64,000 nucleotides of DNA from Rhodanobacter denitrificans (lineage in GTDB: Bacteria > Pseudomonadota > Gammaproteobacteria > Xanthomonadales > Rhodanobacteraceae): assembly GCF_003335105.1 (NCBI RefSeq), contig NZ_QFWQ01000007.1, positions 62,001 to 126,000 of the forward strand, in the 5' to 3' direction. Position 1 is the first letter of the stretch. Every line of letters begins with the position of its first letter. Made by a program: the position numbers and the translations under genes. Under the pieces are notes generated by a model. That model was not told where the DNA came from and ran no database searches. It saw only the letters and a program-made list of their open reading frames with translations. Shown here one piece after another: positions 1 through 8,880 of the stretch.

Positions 1-1196
1 CGGCGAAGAACTGGAACGACGTGGGCGTACTGACCTCGCCGGATCAATACGAGAACGCACTGACCGAGATCGAAAGCCAGGGCGGCCTCGCCCGCGCCAC
101 CCGCTTCAGGCTCGCGGTGGCCGCATTCAACAACGTGTCCAGCTACGACGGCGCGATCAGCGACTACCTGTCCGCGCTGGAACTCAACGACACGCAGGAC
201 GCGATCGCCGGTCATGCCGCGTTCCCCGGCCAGGTCAACGGCCGCTTCGTGAAGCTGATGGACCTGCGCTACGGCGAGAACCCGCACCAGCAGGCCGCGT
301 TCTACCGCGACCTGTATCCGGCACCGGGCACGCTGGCCACGTTCCGCCAGCTGCAGGGCAAGGAGCTGTCGTTCAACAACATCGCCGACGCCGATGCGGC
401 GTGGGAATGCGTGCGCAGCTTCGTCAAGCCGGCCTGCGTGATCGTCAAGCACGCCAACCCGTGCGGCGTGGCGGTGAGCCTGGACGGCATCGGCAAGGCG
501 TACGACCTGGCCTTCCAGACCGACCCCACCTCCGCGTTCGGCGGCATCATCGCGTTCAACCGCGAAGTCGACGGCGCCACCGCGCGTGCGATCGTCGAAC
601 GCCAGTTCGTCGAGGTGGTGCTGGCACCGGCTTATGCGGATGACGCGCTGAAGGCCTTCCACAAGAAGGGTAACGTGCGCGTGCTGGTGATCCCGACACC
701 TGCTGGCGGCGACTTGCGTGCCGCGCACCCCGGCATGAACTCCAAACGGGTCGGTTCCGGCCTGCTGCTGCAGAGCGCCGACACTGGCATGATCAGCGCG
801 GCGGACCTGAAGGTGGTCACCCGCAAGGCACCCACCGAGGCGCAGATCCACGACCTGATCTTCGCGTGGAAGGTGGCCAAGTTCGTCAAGTCCAACGCCA
901 TCGTCTACGCCCGCGACCGCCAGACCATCGGCATCGGCGCCGGCCAGATGAGCCGCGTGTACAGCGCGAGGATCGCCGGCATCAAGGCGGCCGACGAAAA
1001 GCTCGAAGTGCGCGGCTCGGTGATGGCGAGCGACGCCTTCTTCCCGTTCCGCGACGGTATCGACGCCGCTGCCGCGGCGGGCATCAGCGCGGTGATCCAG
1101 CCCGGCGGCTCGATGCGCGACGCCGAGGTGATCGCCGCCGCCGACGAGCACGACATGGCGATGGTGTTCACCGGGATGCGCCACTTCCGCCACTGA
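1..1196 (+). CDS. purH: Bifunctional AICAR formyltransferase/IMP cyclohydrolase PurH, 5'-truncated by the window edge
   Basis: This is the C-terminal 397 residues of PurH, which carries out the last two steps of de novo IMP synthesis in the cytosol. The frame is open from base 3, so the true start lies upstream. PurH is normally about 525 residues, so roughly 130 N-terminal residues (most of the IMP cyclohydrolase domain) are missing. The visible part covers the formyltransferase domain, including RYGENPHQ, the catalytic KHANPCG loop and the [10 protein letters not shown] segment, and ends FTGMRHFRH as in typical PurH proteins. A glutathione transferase gene follows after 83 bp on the same strand. 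Identity is essentially certain; only the 5' end is unknown. Confidence 0.97.
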   Translation, partial: AKNWNDVGVLTSPDQYENALTEIESQGGLARATRFRLAVAAFNNVSSYDGAISDYLSALELNDTQDAIAGHAAFPGQVNGRFVKLMDLRYGENPHQQAAFYRDLYPAPGTLATFRQLQGKELSFNNIADADAAWECVRSFVKPACVIVKHANPCGVAVSLDGIGKAYDLAFQTDPTSAFGGIIAFNREVDGATARAIVERQFVEVVLAPAYADDALKAFHKKGNVRVLVIPTPAGGDLRAAHPGMNSKRVGSGLLLQSADTGMISAADLKVVTRKAPTEAQIHDLIFAWKVAKFVKSNAIVYARDRQTIGIGAGQMSRVYSARIAGIKAADEKLEVRGSVMASDAFFPFRDGIDAAAAAGISAVIQPGGSMRDAEVIAAADEHDMAMVFTGMRHFRH

Positions 1197-1279
1197 GCCG
1201 GACTGCGCCGGCAGTGGCGCACTCACGCCCCGTAGAAGTCGCGCGTGCCAAGATCGGCGGTGAGTCCGGAAAAACGGCC

Positions 1280-1990
1280 ATGCGCTACGAGCTCTATTAC
1301 TGGACCGGCATCCAGGGCCGCGGCGAATTCGTGCGGCTGGCGCTGGAGGATGCCGGTGCCAGCTACGTCGACGTGGCCCGCGAGCAGGGCGACGACGCCA
1401 TCATGCGCTACCTCGACGGCGTGCACGAGGGCGCGCTGCCGTTCGCGCCGCCGTTCCTCAAGGCCGGCCGGCTGCTGATCGCGCAGACCGCGAACATCCT
1501 GCAATACCTGGCCCCGCTGCTCGGCCTGGTGCCGGAGGGCGAGGGCCGGCGGCTGTACGCGCACCAGCTGCAGCTGACCATCGCCGACCTGGTCGCCGAG
1601 GTGCACGACTCCCATCACCCGATCGCCGCCAGCCTGTATTACGAGGACCAGCTCGGCGAGGCGCGCCGCCGCTCCGCCGACCTGCGCGAGACGCGGTTGC
1701 CCAAGTACCTGGACTACTTCGAGCAGGTGCTGGAGCGCGGCGGCGGCCACCATGCGCTGCACGAACACTCGTATGTCGATCTCTCGCTGTTCCAGTTGAC
1801 GAGCGGGCTGGAATACGCGTTTCCGCGCGCGATGCGCCGCCTCGGCAGCAGCCTGCCGCACCTGCAGGCGCTCAAGGTGCGCGTGGCGCAGCGGCCACGC
1901 CTCGCCGCCTACCTGGCATCGCCGCGGCGGCTGCCGTTCAACGAGAACGGCATCTTCCGCCACTACCCGGAGCTGGATGATCCGGCGTAG
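1280..1990 (+). CDS. Glutathione S-transferase family protein
   Basis: A 236-residue cytosolic GST-fold protein. The N-terminal thioredoxin-like half opens with YELYYWTGIQGRGEFVRLA, a layout seen in sigma/prostaglandin-D-synthase-like GSTs, with Tyr near residues 6-7 as possible catalytic residues. Residues 69-77 (QTANILQYL) match the conserved loop that binds the gamma-glutamyl part of glutathione. The all-helical C-terminal half follows. I chose the ATG at this position because the family begins a few residues before the first strand; the frame is open further upstream but only antisense to or overlapping purH. The substrate cannot be told from sequence. It probably serves conjugation or detoxification, possibly transcribed with purH. 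Confidence 0.85.
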   Translation: MRYELYYWTGIQGRGEFVRLALEDAGASYVDVAREQGDDAIMRYLDGVHEGALPFAPPFLKAGRLLIAQTANILQYLAPLLGLVPEGEGRRLYAHQLQLTIADLVAEVHDSHHPIAASLYYEDQLGEARRRSADLRETRLPKYLDYFEQVLERGGGHHALHEHSYVDLSLFQLTSGLEYAFPRAMRRLGSSLPHLQALKVRVAQRPRLAAYLASPRRLPFNENGIFRHYPELDDPA

Positions 1991-1997
1991 ATCCCGC

Positions 1998-2429
1998 TCA
2001 GGCCAGCGCGATCACCATCGCGCCGGCCACGATCAGGCCGCCGCCGACCAGCAGCGACAGGCTCGGCTTCTCGCCCAGGAAAACCAGCGCCAGCACGATC
2101 GCGATCGCCACGCTGAGCTTGTCGATCGGCGCCACCTTGCTGACCGGGCCCAGTTGCAGGGCGCGGTAGTAGCACAGCCACGACAGGCCGGTGGCGATGC
2201 CCGACAGCACCAGGAACAGCCAGCTGTGCAGCGGCAGCCCGCTTGGCCTGGCCCATTCCTGGCGCAGGCTGAGAATGCCGGCGGTGACGAACAGGATCAC
2301 CACGGTGCGGATGAAGGTGGCGAGGTTGGAATTGATGCCGGCCACGCCGAGCTTGCCGAACAGCGCGGTCAGCGCGGCGAACAGCGCCGAACCCAGCGCA
2401 AACAGCAACCAGCTTTCACGCAGTTGCAT
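1998..2429 (-). CDS. EamA-type (DMT superfamily) small membrane protein
   Basis: A 143-residue hydrophobic protein with about five predicted membrane segments, matching a single EamA repeat. Full DMT exporters carry two such repeats, so this one would act as a dimer, as in other 140-residue members. Landmarks are the start ESWLLFALGSALFAALTALFGK, a central YYRALQLGPVSKVAPIDKLS typical of the EamA signature (small amphipathic stretch with Pro), and the end GEKPSLSLLVGGGLIVAG. It is convergent with the glutathione transferase gene, only 7 bp away. The transported compound is unknown. Confidence 0.8.
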   Translation of the reverse strand: MQLRESWLLFALGSALFAALTALFGKLGVAGINSNLATFIRTVVILFVTAGILSLRQEWARPSGLPLHSWLFLVLSGIATGLSWLCYYRALQLGPVSKVAPIDKLSVAIAIVLALVFLGEKPSLSLLVGGGLIVAGAMVIALA

Positions 2430-2492
2430 CGCGTCGCCCTCCGCCCGGATACCGCTTCGGCTCCGCCGGCACGCCCGCGCCGGCGGGGCGGT

Positions 2493-2993
2493 TCAGTGGC
2501 CGCTGTCCGCTGCGGCAGGTGCGCTCGACTCCGCGGCCGGCGGCGGGCTCTTGCCCCACTCCAGCAGCTTGTACATCACCGGCCCGACCGGTTTCATGCC
2601 GTGCTCGTCGACCAGGCGGCCCTGCGGGTCGACCATGTAGGTCTGCTGGATGCCGCTCTTCGGCGTCACCACCACCATGTAGACGCGGCCGTTGCGGCTG
2701 TACTCCTGGATGCTGTTGTCGCCCTCCTGGCGGATCCGCACCTGCGGCGGCGACTGGTCGCGGGGCGCCGTCCGCGCGCCGCCGTCGTCGCGCATCGATG
2801 GCAGGGACTGCGGCTTCAGCTTCAGCGATGTGCCCGTCGTCCGCGCGGAAGCCGGTGTCGCCGGCGCCACCGCCTTCACGCCCGGGTCGTTCAGTCCCGG
2901 CGGCGGCGGCACGTTCGCCGGGGCAGCGGATTGCGCTATCGCATGCGTGGCGAACAGGAAGCTGGCGGCAAGCAGCAGGGCGGCGTTTTTCAT
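2493..2993 (-). CDS. DUF2782 family secreted protein
   Basis: A 166-residue protein with a signal peptide (MKNAALLLAASFLFATHAIAQ, cleavage after AIAQ likely), a Pro/Ala-rich linker, and a C-terminal domain of about 70 residues containing RIRQEGDNSIQEYSRNGRVY and YMVDPQGRLVDEH. That domain is the pattern of DUF2782, a small uncharacterised periplasmic domain commonly found beside polA in this order. The ATG was chosen because a GAGGT Shine-Dalgarno lies about 8 bases upstream and it starts the signal peptide directly; an upstream in-frame start would add 17 residues. It is divergent from polA. Function unknown. Confidence 0.8.
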   Translation of the reverse strand: MKNAALLLAASFLFATHAIAQSAAPANVPPPPGLNDPGVKAVAPATPASARTTGTSLKLKPQSLPSMRDDGGARTAPRDQSPPQVRIRQEGDNSIQEYSRNGRVYMVVVTPKSGIQQTYMVDPQGRLVDEHGMKPVGPVMYKLLEWGKSPPPAAESSAPAAADSGH

Positions 2994-3135
2994 GGCGGCG
3001 ACCTCGTTGGGGCAGCAGAGCATAACAGCGGCCACCGCCCCCATCCGTGAAGCGCGGCATTCCGTCTTGGCGCAGGAAGGCTGCGCGCATCGGCCCCGCC
3101 AAGCAGGTCCGACTGCCCCGCGTCATCATTCGGCC

Positions 3136-3151
3136 GTGTATCGACATACAC
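3136..3151. promoter_or_regulatory. Palindrome in the polA / DUF2782 divergent promoter region
   Basis: GTGTAT and ATACAC form 6-bp perfect arms around CGAC. The right arm overlaps a TACACT hexamer that could serve as the -10 box of polA, giving a 5' leader of about 65 bases. No good -35 box is visible. This may be an operator or chance. Confidence 0.3.
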
Positions 3152-3225
3152 TCCCCCATTCTTCCCTGTCGCGCCGGCCAGCAACCCACCGGCGCGGCCT
3201 GCTTCGCACAGGTCAGCCCGCCCCC

Positions 3226-5973
3226 ATGCCCAAACTCATCCTGATCGACGGCTCGTCCTATCTGTATCGCGCGTTCCATGCGCTGCCGCCGCTGAGCAAT
3301 GCCCGCGGCGAGCCCACCGGCGCGCTGTTCGGCGTGGTCAACATGCTGCGTGCCACCCTGAAGGCGAACCCCGATTACCTGGCCTTCGTCAGCGACGCGC
3401 CCGGCCCCACCTTCCGTGACGCGCTGTACGACCGGTACAAGGCGAACCGGCCGCCGATGCCGGACGACCTGCGCGCCCAGGTGGAGCCGATGCTGGCGAT
3501 CGTGGGCGCGCTGGGCTTTCCGATCCTGCGCGTGCCCGGGGTCGAGGCCGACGACGTGATCGGCACGCTGGCGCTGCAGGCGCAGGCGCTCGGCATCGAG
3601 GTGGAGGTTTCCACCGGCGACAAGGACATGGCCCAGCTGGTCGGTTCGCACGTCACCCTGGTCAACACCATGAGCAACACGGTGATGGACCGCGACGGCG
3701 TGATGGAAAAATTCGGCGTGACGCCGCAACAGATCATCGACTTCCTCGCGCTCACCGGCGACGCCATCGACAACATCCCCGGGGTACCCAAGTGCGGCCC
3801 GAAGACCGCCGCGAAGTGGCTGGCCGAATACGCCACGCTGGACGGCGTGATCGCCAATGCCGACCGGATCGGCGGCAAGATCGGCGAAAGCCTGCGCGCC
3901 ACGCTGCCGCAGCTGCCGCTGTCGCGCCAGTTGGCGACGATCAAGGTCGACGTGCCGCTGGAGTTCGGCCCCACCGAGCTGACCCGGCGCGAGGCCGACA
4001 GCACGCTGCTGCGCGAGCTGTACACGCGCTACGAATTCAAGGCGGCGCTGAAGGAACTGGACAATGCGGCACCGGCCAGCGGGGAAGGCGACGACACTTC
4101 TGCCGCGGCCACGACGGAAGGCATCGCGACTGAAGTCGCTCCTGCAGAGGCGGCCGACTTTTCATTCGCGGGCGAATACGAGCTGGTCACCACGCCGGCA
4201 CAGCTCGATGCATGGATCGGAAAGCTGCGCGAGGCGCCGCTGATCGCGTTCGACACCGAGACCACCAGCCTCGACGCGATGCGCGCGGACATCGTCGGCC
4301 TCAGCCTCTCGGTGGAGCCGGGCAAGGCCTGCTACATCCCGCTCGGCCACGACTATCCCGGCGTGCCGAAGCAGCTCGATCGCGACAGCGTGCTCGCCGC
4401 GTTGAAGCCCCTCTTCGAGGATCCGGCGCGGCCCAAGCTGGGCCAGCACGCGAAGTACGACATCAACATCCTGTCGCATTACGGCATCGCCGTGCAGGGG
4501 CTCAGGCACGACTCGATGCTGGAGTCCTACGTGTGGAACGCCACCGCCACGCGCCACGACATGGATTCGCTGGCGAAGAAGTACCTCGGCTACGACACCG
4601 TGAAGTACGAGCAGGTCGCCGGCAAGGGGGCGAAACAGATCTCGTTCTCGCAGGTGGACCTGGACACCGCCTGCCGCTACGCCGCCGAGGACGCCGACGT
4701 CACCCTGCGCCTGCACCACGCGCTGTGGCCGAAGCTGGAGAGCGTGCCGTCGCTGCGCCGCGTGTACGAAGAGATCGAGATCCCGCTGGTGCCGGTGCTG
4801 GCCGAGATGGAACGCCGCGGCGTGTTGATCGACGGCGACGAGCTGCGCCGGCAGAGCCAGCAGCTGGGCAGGCGCATGCTGGAACTGCAGCAGCAGTCGT
4901 ACGCGCTGGCCGGGCGCGAGTTCAACCTCGATTCGCCGAAGCAGCTGCAGGCGGTGCTGTTCGACGAACTGCACCTCGAAGCAAAACTGAAGACGCCGAC
5001 CGGCCAGCCGTCGACCAACGAGGAAGCGCTGGAGGCGATCGCCGACACCCACGAACTGCCGCGGCTGATCCTCGACTACCGCGGCCTGGCCAAGCTGCGC
5101 AGCACTTATACGGACAAGCTGTCCGGCATCGTCAACCCGCGCACCGGCCGCGTGCACACCAGCTATCACCAGGGCTCGGTGGCGACCGGGCGGATCTCCT
5201 CCTCCGACCCGAACCTGCAGAACATCCCGGTGCGCACCGAGGAAGGCCGGCGCATCCGCCAGGCCTTCATCGCGCCGCCGGGCTGGCAGGTGATGGCGGC
5301 GGACTACTCGCAGATCGAGCTGCGCATCATGGCGCACCTGTCCGGCGACGAGGGCCTGCTCAAGGCCTTCCGCGAGGGCGGCGACGTGCACCGCGCCACC
5401 GCCGCCGAGGTGTTCGGGCTGAAACCCGAGGAGGTCAGCGCCAACCAGCGCCGGGCCGCCAAGGCGATCAACTTCGGCCTGATGTACGGCATGAGCGCGT
5501 TCGGCCTGGCGCGCCAGCTCGGCGTGGATCGCGGCGAAGCCAGCGACTACATGGCGCGCTACTTCGCCCGCTACCCCGGCGTGCACGCATTCATGGAGGC
5601 CACCCGCGAACGCGCGCACCGCGACGGCTACGTGGAGACGATCTTCGGCCGCCGGCTGTACCTGGAGAACCTCACCTCGCGCAACCAGGGCCTGCGCCAG
5701 GGCGCCGAGCGCGCCGCGGTGAACGCGCCGATGCAGGGCAGCGCGGCGGACATCATCAAGCGCGCGATGATCGCCGTGGCGGCGTGGCTGGCCGGCCGCG
5801 ACGACGCCCACATGCTGATGCAGGTGCACGACGAACTGGTGTTCGAGGTGCGTGCCGATGCGATCGATGCGGTACGCGCCGCGGTGGTCGAGCGCATGTC
5901 CGGCGCGGCGGAACTGGCGGTGCCGCTGCTGGTCGATGTCGGCGTGGGCGCGAACTGGGATGAGGCGCACTGA
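3226..5973 (+). CDS. polA: DNA polymerase I
   Basis: A 915-residue polymerase that fills gaps and removes RNA primers in replication and repair. Residues 1 to about 300 form the 5'-3' exonuclease (MPKLILIDGSSYLYRAFHAL; GVEADDVIGTLA; STGDKDMAQLV). A DEDD 3'-5' exonuclease follows, with an intact acidic pair in FDTETTS near residue 343 and AAEDADVTLRLH downstream, so proofreading is expected. The polymerase domain has motif A (DYSQIELRIMAHLSGD, Asp 693), motif B (RRAAKAINFGLMYG) and motif C (QVHDELVFEV, Asp 869). Length is normal. The ATG is fixed by homology; the frame is open upstream for about 530 bases without homology. An sRNA candidate lies immediately downstream. Confidence 0.98.
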   Translation: MPKLILIDGSSYLYRAFHALPPLSNARGEPTGALFGVVNMLRATLKANPDYLAFVSDAPGPTFRDALYDRYKANRPPMPDDLRAQVEPMLAIVGALGFPILRVPGVEADDVIGTLALQAQALGIEVEVSTGDKDMAQLVGSHVTLVNTMSNTVMDRDGVMEKFGVTPQQIIDFLALTGDAIDNIPGVPKCGPKTAAKWLAEYATLDGVIANADRIGGKIGESLRATLPQLPLSRQLATIKVDVPLEFGPTELTRREADSTLLRELYTRYEFKAALKELDNAAPASGEGDDTSAAATTEGIATEVAPAEAADFSFAGEYELVTTPAQLDAWIGKLREAPLIAFDTETTSLDAMRADIVGLSLSVEPGKACYIPLGHDYPGVPKQLDRDSVLAALKPLFEDPARPKLGQHAKYDINILSHYGIAVQGLRHDSMLESYVWNATATRHDMDSLAKKYLGYDTVKYEQVAGKGAKQISFSQVDLDTACRYAAEDADVTLRLHHALWPKLESVPSLRRVYEEIEIPLVPVLAEMERRGVLIDGDELRRQSQQLGRRMLELQQQSYALAGREFNLDSPKQLQAVLFDELHLEAKLKTPTGQPSTNEEALEAIADTHELPRLILDYRGLAKLRSTYTDKLSGIVNPRTGRVHTSYHQGSVATGRISSSDPNLQNIPVRTEEGRRIRQAFIAPPGWQVMAADYSQIELRIMAHLSGDEGLLKAFREGGDVHRATAAEVFGLKPEEVSANQRRAAKAINFGLMYGMSAFGLARQLGVDRGEASDYMARYFARYPGVHAFMEATRERAHRDGYVETIFGRRLYLENLTSRNQGLRQGAERAAVNAPMQGSAADIIKRAMIAVAAWLAGRDDAHMLMQVHDELVFEVRADAIDAVRAAVVERMSGAAELAVPLLVDVGVGANWDEAH

Positions 5974-6089
5974 GCGGTGCCGCGCCGCCGAGTCGCGTTT
6001 GCCGCGGTTAATATTTCATGAGAATGAATCGTTTCTGAATTTTTTTCGGAACGCTGCAACTTTTTCCCGCCAATCGCACTCCAACACAT

Positions 6090-6217
6090 CGGATGCACGC
6101 AACGGCATCCTGGCGCGTCCACCTCCCTGGACCCGCCACAGGCACGAAACCTCTCCCCTGGGTTTTCTTGCCTGCCCCCCGCCCCGGAGGCTCCCCCTAG
6201 CCTCCGGGGCTTTTTTT
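6090..6217 (+). ncRNA. Candidate sX13-like C-rich small RNA downstream of polA
   Basis: This 320-bp gene-free stretch after polA holds a run of hairpins ending in a strong terminator. Visible stems are GGATGC/GCATCC (6091-6111), GTCC/GGAC with loop ACCTCCCT (6117-6132), an outer CAGGCA/TGCCTG (6139-6174) enclosing AAACC/GGTTT with loop TCTCCCCTG, and a 10-bp GCCCCGGAGG stem with loop CTCCCCCTAG. Every loop but the first exposes CCC or CCCC, and the spacer before the terminator is CCCCCC. This layout and the position behind polA match sX13 of Xanthomonas (about 115 nt, pairs with G-rich sites on target mRNAs); Spot 42 and ErsA also sit next to polA. The 5' end is a guess and no promoter was identified. 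Confidence 0.65.
6181..6217 (+). terminator. Rho-independent terminator of the polA-downstream sRNA
   Basis: A perfect 10-bp stem (6181-6190 with 6201-6210), 10-base C-rich loop and seven T residues directly after. It is the strongest intrinsic terminator in this part of the window and would end the sRNA, or a polA read-through transcript. Confidence 0.9.
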
Positions 6218-6294
6218 CGTCCCGCGTGCCGCCTGTACACTGCAAACATGCCGTCCCCGGCATACTCGGCCCGTCACCCACCGAAGGAGTTCCC

Positions 6295-6516
6295 ATGCGC
6301 GCAGGACTTTTCATCGCCGGCATCATCCTGCTGGTCGCCGGCATCTGGATCACCCTCGGCAAGGCCAGCTACCAACAGACCGAAACCCTGGCCCAGCTGG
6401 GTTCGGCGAAGGTCGAAGCCACCCACACCAAGGCCGTGCCGGCATGGCTCGGCATCGCCGGCATCGTGGCCGGCGGCCTGCTGGTGGTCGGCGGCATCGC
6501 CGGCAGGAAGCGCTGA
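6295..6516 (+). CDS. Small two-span membrane protein (DUF3185-like)
   Basis: A 73-residue protein with a membrane segment at each end (about residues 4-20, GLFIAGIILLVAGIWIT, and 50-69, WLGIAGIVAGGLLVVGGIAG) joined by a polar loop YQQTETLAQLGSAKVEATH. It resembles DUF3185-type small membrane proteins of unknown function. The ATG has a strong AAGGAG seven bases upstream, which decides the start over an in-frame ATG 69 bases earlier. It lies between the sRNA candidate and uvrD. Confidence 0.75.
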   Translation: MRAGLFIAGIILLVAGIWITLGKASYQQTETLAQLGSAKVEATHTKAVPAWLGIAGIVAGGLLVVGGIAGRKR

Positions 6517-6586
6517 GCGCCCACCGCGGCTCCAAGCCGCCGCGCCATCGCGGCGGTTTGCGCATGCGGCCATTACAATGGGCACG

Positions 6587-8806
6587 ATGGATGTCTCGTA
6601 CCTGATCGACCCGCTCAACGACGCGCAGCGCGAAGCCGTCTGCGCTCCGCCCGGCCACTACCTCGTCCTCGCGGGCGCCGGCTCCGGCAAGACCCGCGTA
6701 CTCACCCACCGCATCGGCTGGCTGACCCAGGTGGAGCGTGTGCCGCCGTGGGCGATCCTCGCCGTCACCTTCACCAACAAGGCCGCCGGCGAGATGCGCG
6801 CGCGGCTGGAAAACCTGATTCCGGGCGGCATCCAGGGCCTCACCGTGGGCACCTTCCACGGCATCGCGCACCGCCTGCTGCGCCGGCACTGGCGCGAGGC
6901 CGGGCTGCCGGAAGGCTTCCAGATCCTCGATGCCGACGACCAGCAACGGCTGGTGAAGCGCGTCGTCGCCGGACTCGGGCTGGACGAGGCGAAATTCCCC
7001 CCGCGCCAGGCCGCCTGGACCATCAACGGCTGGAAGGACGAGGGCAAGCGCCCCGACGCCATCGAGCACCGCGACCATCCGGTCACGCACACCTTCGTGC
7101 GCATCTACCAGGCCTACGAGGAAGCCTGTCGGCGCGCGGGCCTGGTCGACTTTGCCGAACTGCTGCTGCGCGCGCACGAATTGTGGCTGAAGAACCCGGC
7201 CGTGCTGGAGCACTACCAGCAGCGCTGGCGGCACCTTTTGATCGACGAGTTCCAGGACACCAACACCCTGCAGTACGCGTGGATCCGCGTGCTCGCCGGC
7301 GCCACCGGCAAGGCGGCTTCCGGACAGGTTTTCGCCGTGGGCGACGACGACCAGTCGATCTACGGCTGGCGCGGCGCCAAGGTGGAGAACATGCAGCAGT
7401 TCCTGCGCGACTTCCCCGGCGCGCGCACGATCAAGCTGGAACAGAACTACCGCTCCACCTCGACCATCCTGAAGGCGGCCAACAGCGTGATCCAGCGCAA
7501 CGGCAGCCGCCTCGGCAAGCAGCTGTGGACCGCCGGCGGGGAGGGCGAGCGCATCGCGCTGTATGCGGCCTACAACGAACAGGACGAGGCGCGCTTCGTG
7601 GTCGAGCGGATCCGCGAATACATCGCCGAGCACGGCAGCGCGAAGGACTGCGCCATCCTGTACCGCTCCAACGCGCAGTCGCGCAATTTCGAGGAGCAGC
7701 TGGCCCAGCGCAGCATCGGCTACCGCGTCTACGGCGGCCAGCGCTTCTTCGAGCGTGCCGAGGTCAAGGACGCGCTGGCCTACCTGCGCCTCACCGCCAA
7801 CCGCCACGACGACGCCGCGTTCGAGCGCGCGGTGAACACCCCGCCACGCGGCATCGGCGATCGTACGCTGGACGTGCTGCGCCGCCGGGCACGCAGCGGG
7901 AGCAGCTCGATGTGGGAAGCCGCGCTCATCGAACTCACCGGCGGCAGCGAACTGGCCGGGCGGGCGAAGAATGCGGTGAAGGCGTTCCTCGGCATGATCG
8001 ACACGATGGCCCGCGCTTTCCAGCCGCCCACGCCCGATGGCGAAAAGGAGGCGCTGACCCTCGCCGAGCAGATCGACCACGCGATCACCCACACCGGCCT
8101 GCGCGATTTCTACGAGAAGGACAGCCGCGGCAACGCCGAGTCGCGGGTGGAGAACCTGGACGAACTGGTCAACGTGGCCAGCCGCTTCGAGCGCACCGCC
8201 GAGGACATCGACGCGGGCCTGGGCGAACTGTCGGCGTTCCTCTCGCACGCCACCCTGGAGGCGGGCGAGAACCAGGGCGAAGCCTGGGACGACTGCGTGC
8301 AGCTGATGACGCTGCACTCGGCCAAGGGGCTGGAGTTTCCGCTGGTGTTCCTGGTCGGCATGGAGGAAGGCCTGTTCCCCAGCCAGCGTTCGGTGGAGGA
8401 CGAGGGCCGGCTGGAGGAGGAGCGTCGGCTCGCCTACGTCGGCATCACCCGGGCCCGCGAGCGGCTGGTGGTGAGCTACGCCGAATCGCGCCGCATGCAC
8501 GGCACCGAAATGCTGGCGCGGCCGTCGCGCTTTCTCGGCGAAATACCGGCCGAGCTGGTCGACGAAGTGCGCCCGCGCGTGCACGTCACCCTCCCGCGGT
8601 ACGCCGGCCGCCCGCACGAGGTCGCTCCGTCGCTGGAGGAATCGCTGCCGGTGAAACTCGGCCAGCGCGTCAGCCACCCGAGCTTCGGCGATGGCGTGGT
8701 GATCAGCGCCGAAGGCAGCGGTGCACACACCCGGCTGCAGGTGAACTTCGAAGGTGCCGGCAGCAGGTGGCTGGTGGCGGCGTACGCCAATCTCACGCCG
8801 CTATAG
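6587..8806 (+). CDS. uvrD: DNA helicase II UvrD
   Basis: A 739-residue superfamily 1A 3'-5' helicase for nucleotide excision and mismatch repair. Motif I is GAGSGKT with Lys 35, then TFTNKAAGEM (Ia), LIDEFQDTN (II), GDDDQSIYGWRGA (III), LEQNYRST (IV), LMTLHSAKGLEFPLVF (V) and RLAYVGITRARERL (VI), all intact. The C-terminus has a Tudor-like tail (GQRVSHPSFGDGVV). The start MDVSYLIDPLNDAQREAV matches the family; an in-frame ATG three codons upstream is possible. No Shine-Dalgarno is visible, and a TACAAT hexamer ends 7 bases before the ATG, so the mRNA may be leaderless. Confidence 0.96.
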   Translation: MDVSYLIDPLNDAQREAVCAPPGHYLVLAGAGSGKTRVLTHRIGWLTQVERVPPWAILAVTFTNKAAGEMRARLENLIPGGIQGLTVGTFHGIAHRLLRRHWREAGLPEGFQILDADDQQRLVKRVVAGLGLDEAKFPPRQAAWTINGWKDEGKRPDAIEHRDHPVTHTFVRIYQAYEEACRRAGLVDFAELLLRAHELWLKNPAVLEHYQQRWRHLLIDEFQDTNTLQYAWIRVLAGATGKAASGQVFAVGDDDQSIYGWRGAKVENMQQFLRDFPGARTIKLEQNYRSTSTILKAANSVIQRNGSRLGKQLWTAGGEGERIALYAAYNEQDEARFVVERIREYIAEHGSAKDCAILYRSNAQSRNFEEQLAQRSIGYRVYGGQRFFERAEVKDALAYLRLTANRHDDAAFERAVNTPPRGIGDRTLDVLRRRARSGSSSMWEAALIELTGGSELAGRAKNAVKAFLGMIDTMARAFQPPTPDGEKEALTLAEQIDHAITHTGLRDFYEKDSRGNAESRVENLDELVNVASRFERTAEDIDAGLGELSAFLSHATLEAGENQGEAWDDCVQLMTLHSAKGLEFPLVFLVGMEEGLFPSQRSVEDEGRLEEERRLAYVGITRARERLVVSYAESRRMHGTEMLARPSRFLGEIPAELVDEVRPRVHVTLPRYAGRPHEVAPSLEESLPVKLGQRVSHPSFGDGVVISAEGSGAHTRLQVNFEGAGSRWLVAAYANLTPL

Positions 8807-8832
8807 CCGTAGCTGTCCCTACCGTGTCCGCC

Positions 8833-8876
8833 CGACCATAACGCATTGCGTCATATGACGAAAAGCGTTATGGTCG
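8833..8876. promoter_or_regulatory. Nested 44-bp dyad, probable higBA operator/promoter
   Basis: Two palindromes share one centre (8854/8855). The outer arms CGACCATAACGC and GCGTTATGGTCG are perfect over 12 bp; the inner CGTCATATGACG is a perfect 12-bp palindrome; only four positions each side between them do not pair. The dyad ends four bases before the toxin start codon, and a weak TTGCGT-16-TTATGG promoter can be drawn inside it. Antitoxins of the HigA class repress their own promoter by binding such palindromes, so this is the likely autoregulatory site. Confidence 0.75.
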
Positions 8877-8880
8877 CCGC

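Noticed and set aside
4162..5970. Minus-strand open frame (602 codons) opposite polA
   Set aside because: Antisense shadow; every polA motif is on the plus strand.
5852..6586. N-terminal extension of uvrD running through the sRNA and DUF3185 gene
   Set aside because: Open frame only; the extension has no homology and crosses a terminator and another gene. The family start is MDVSYLIDP.
6350..8728. Minus-strand open frame (792 codons) opposite uvrD
   Set aside because: Antisense shadow of uvrD with no recognisable protein features.
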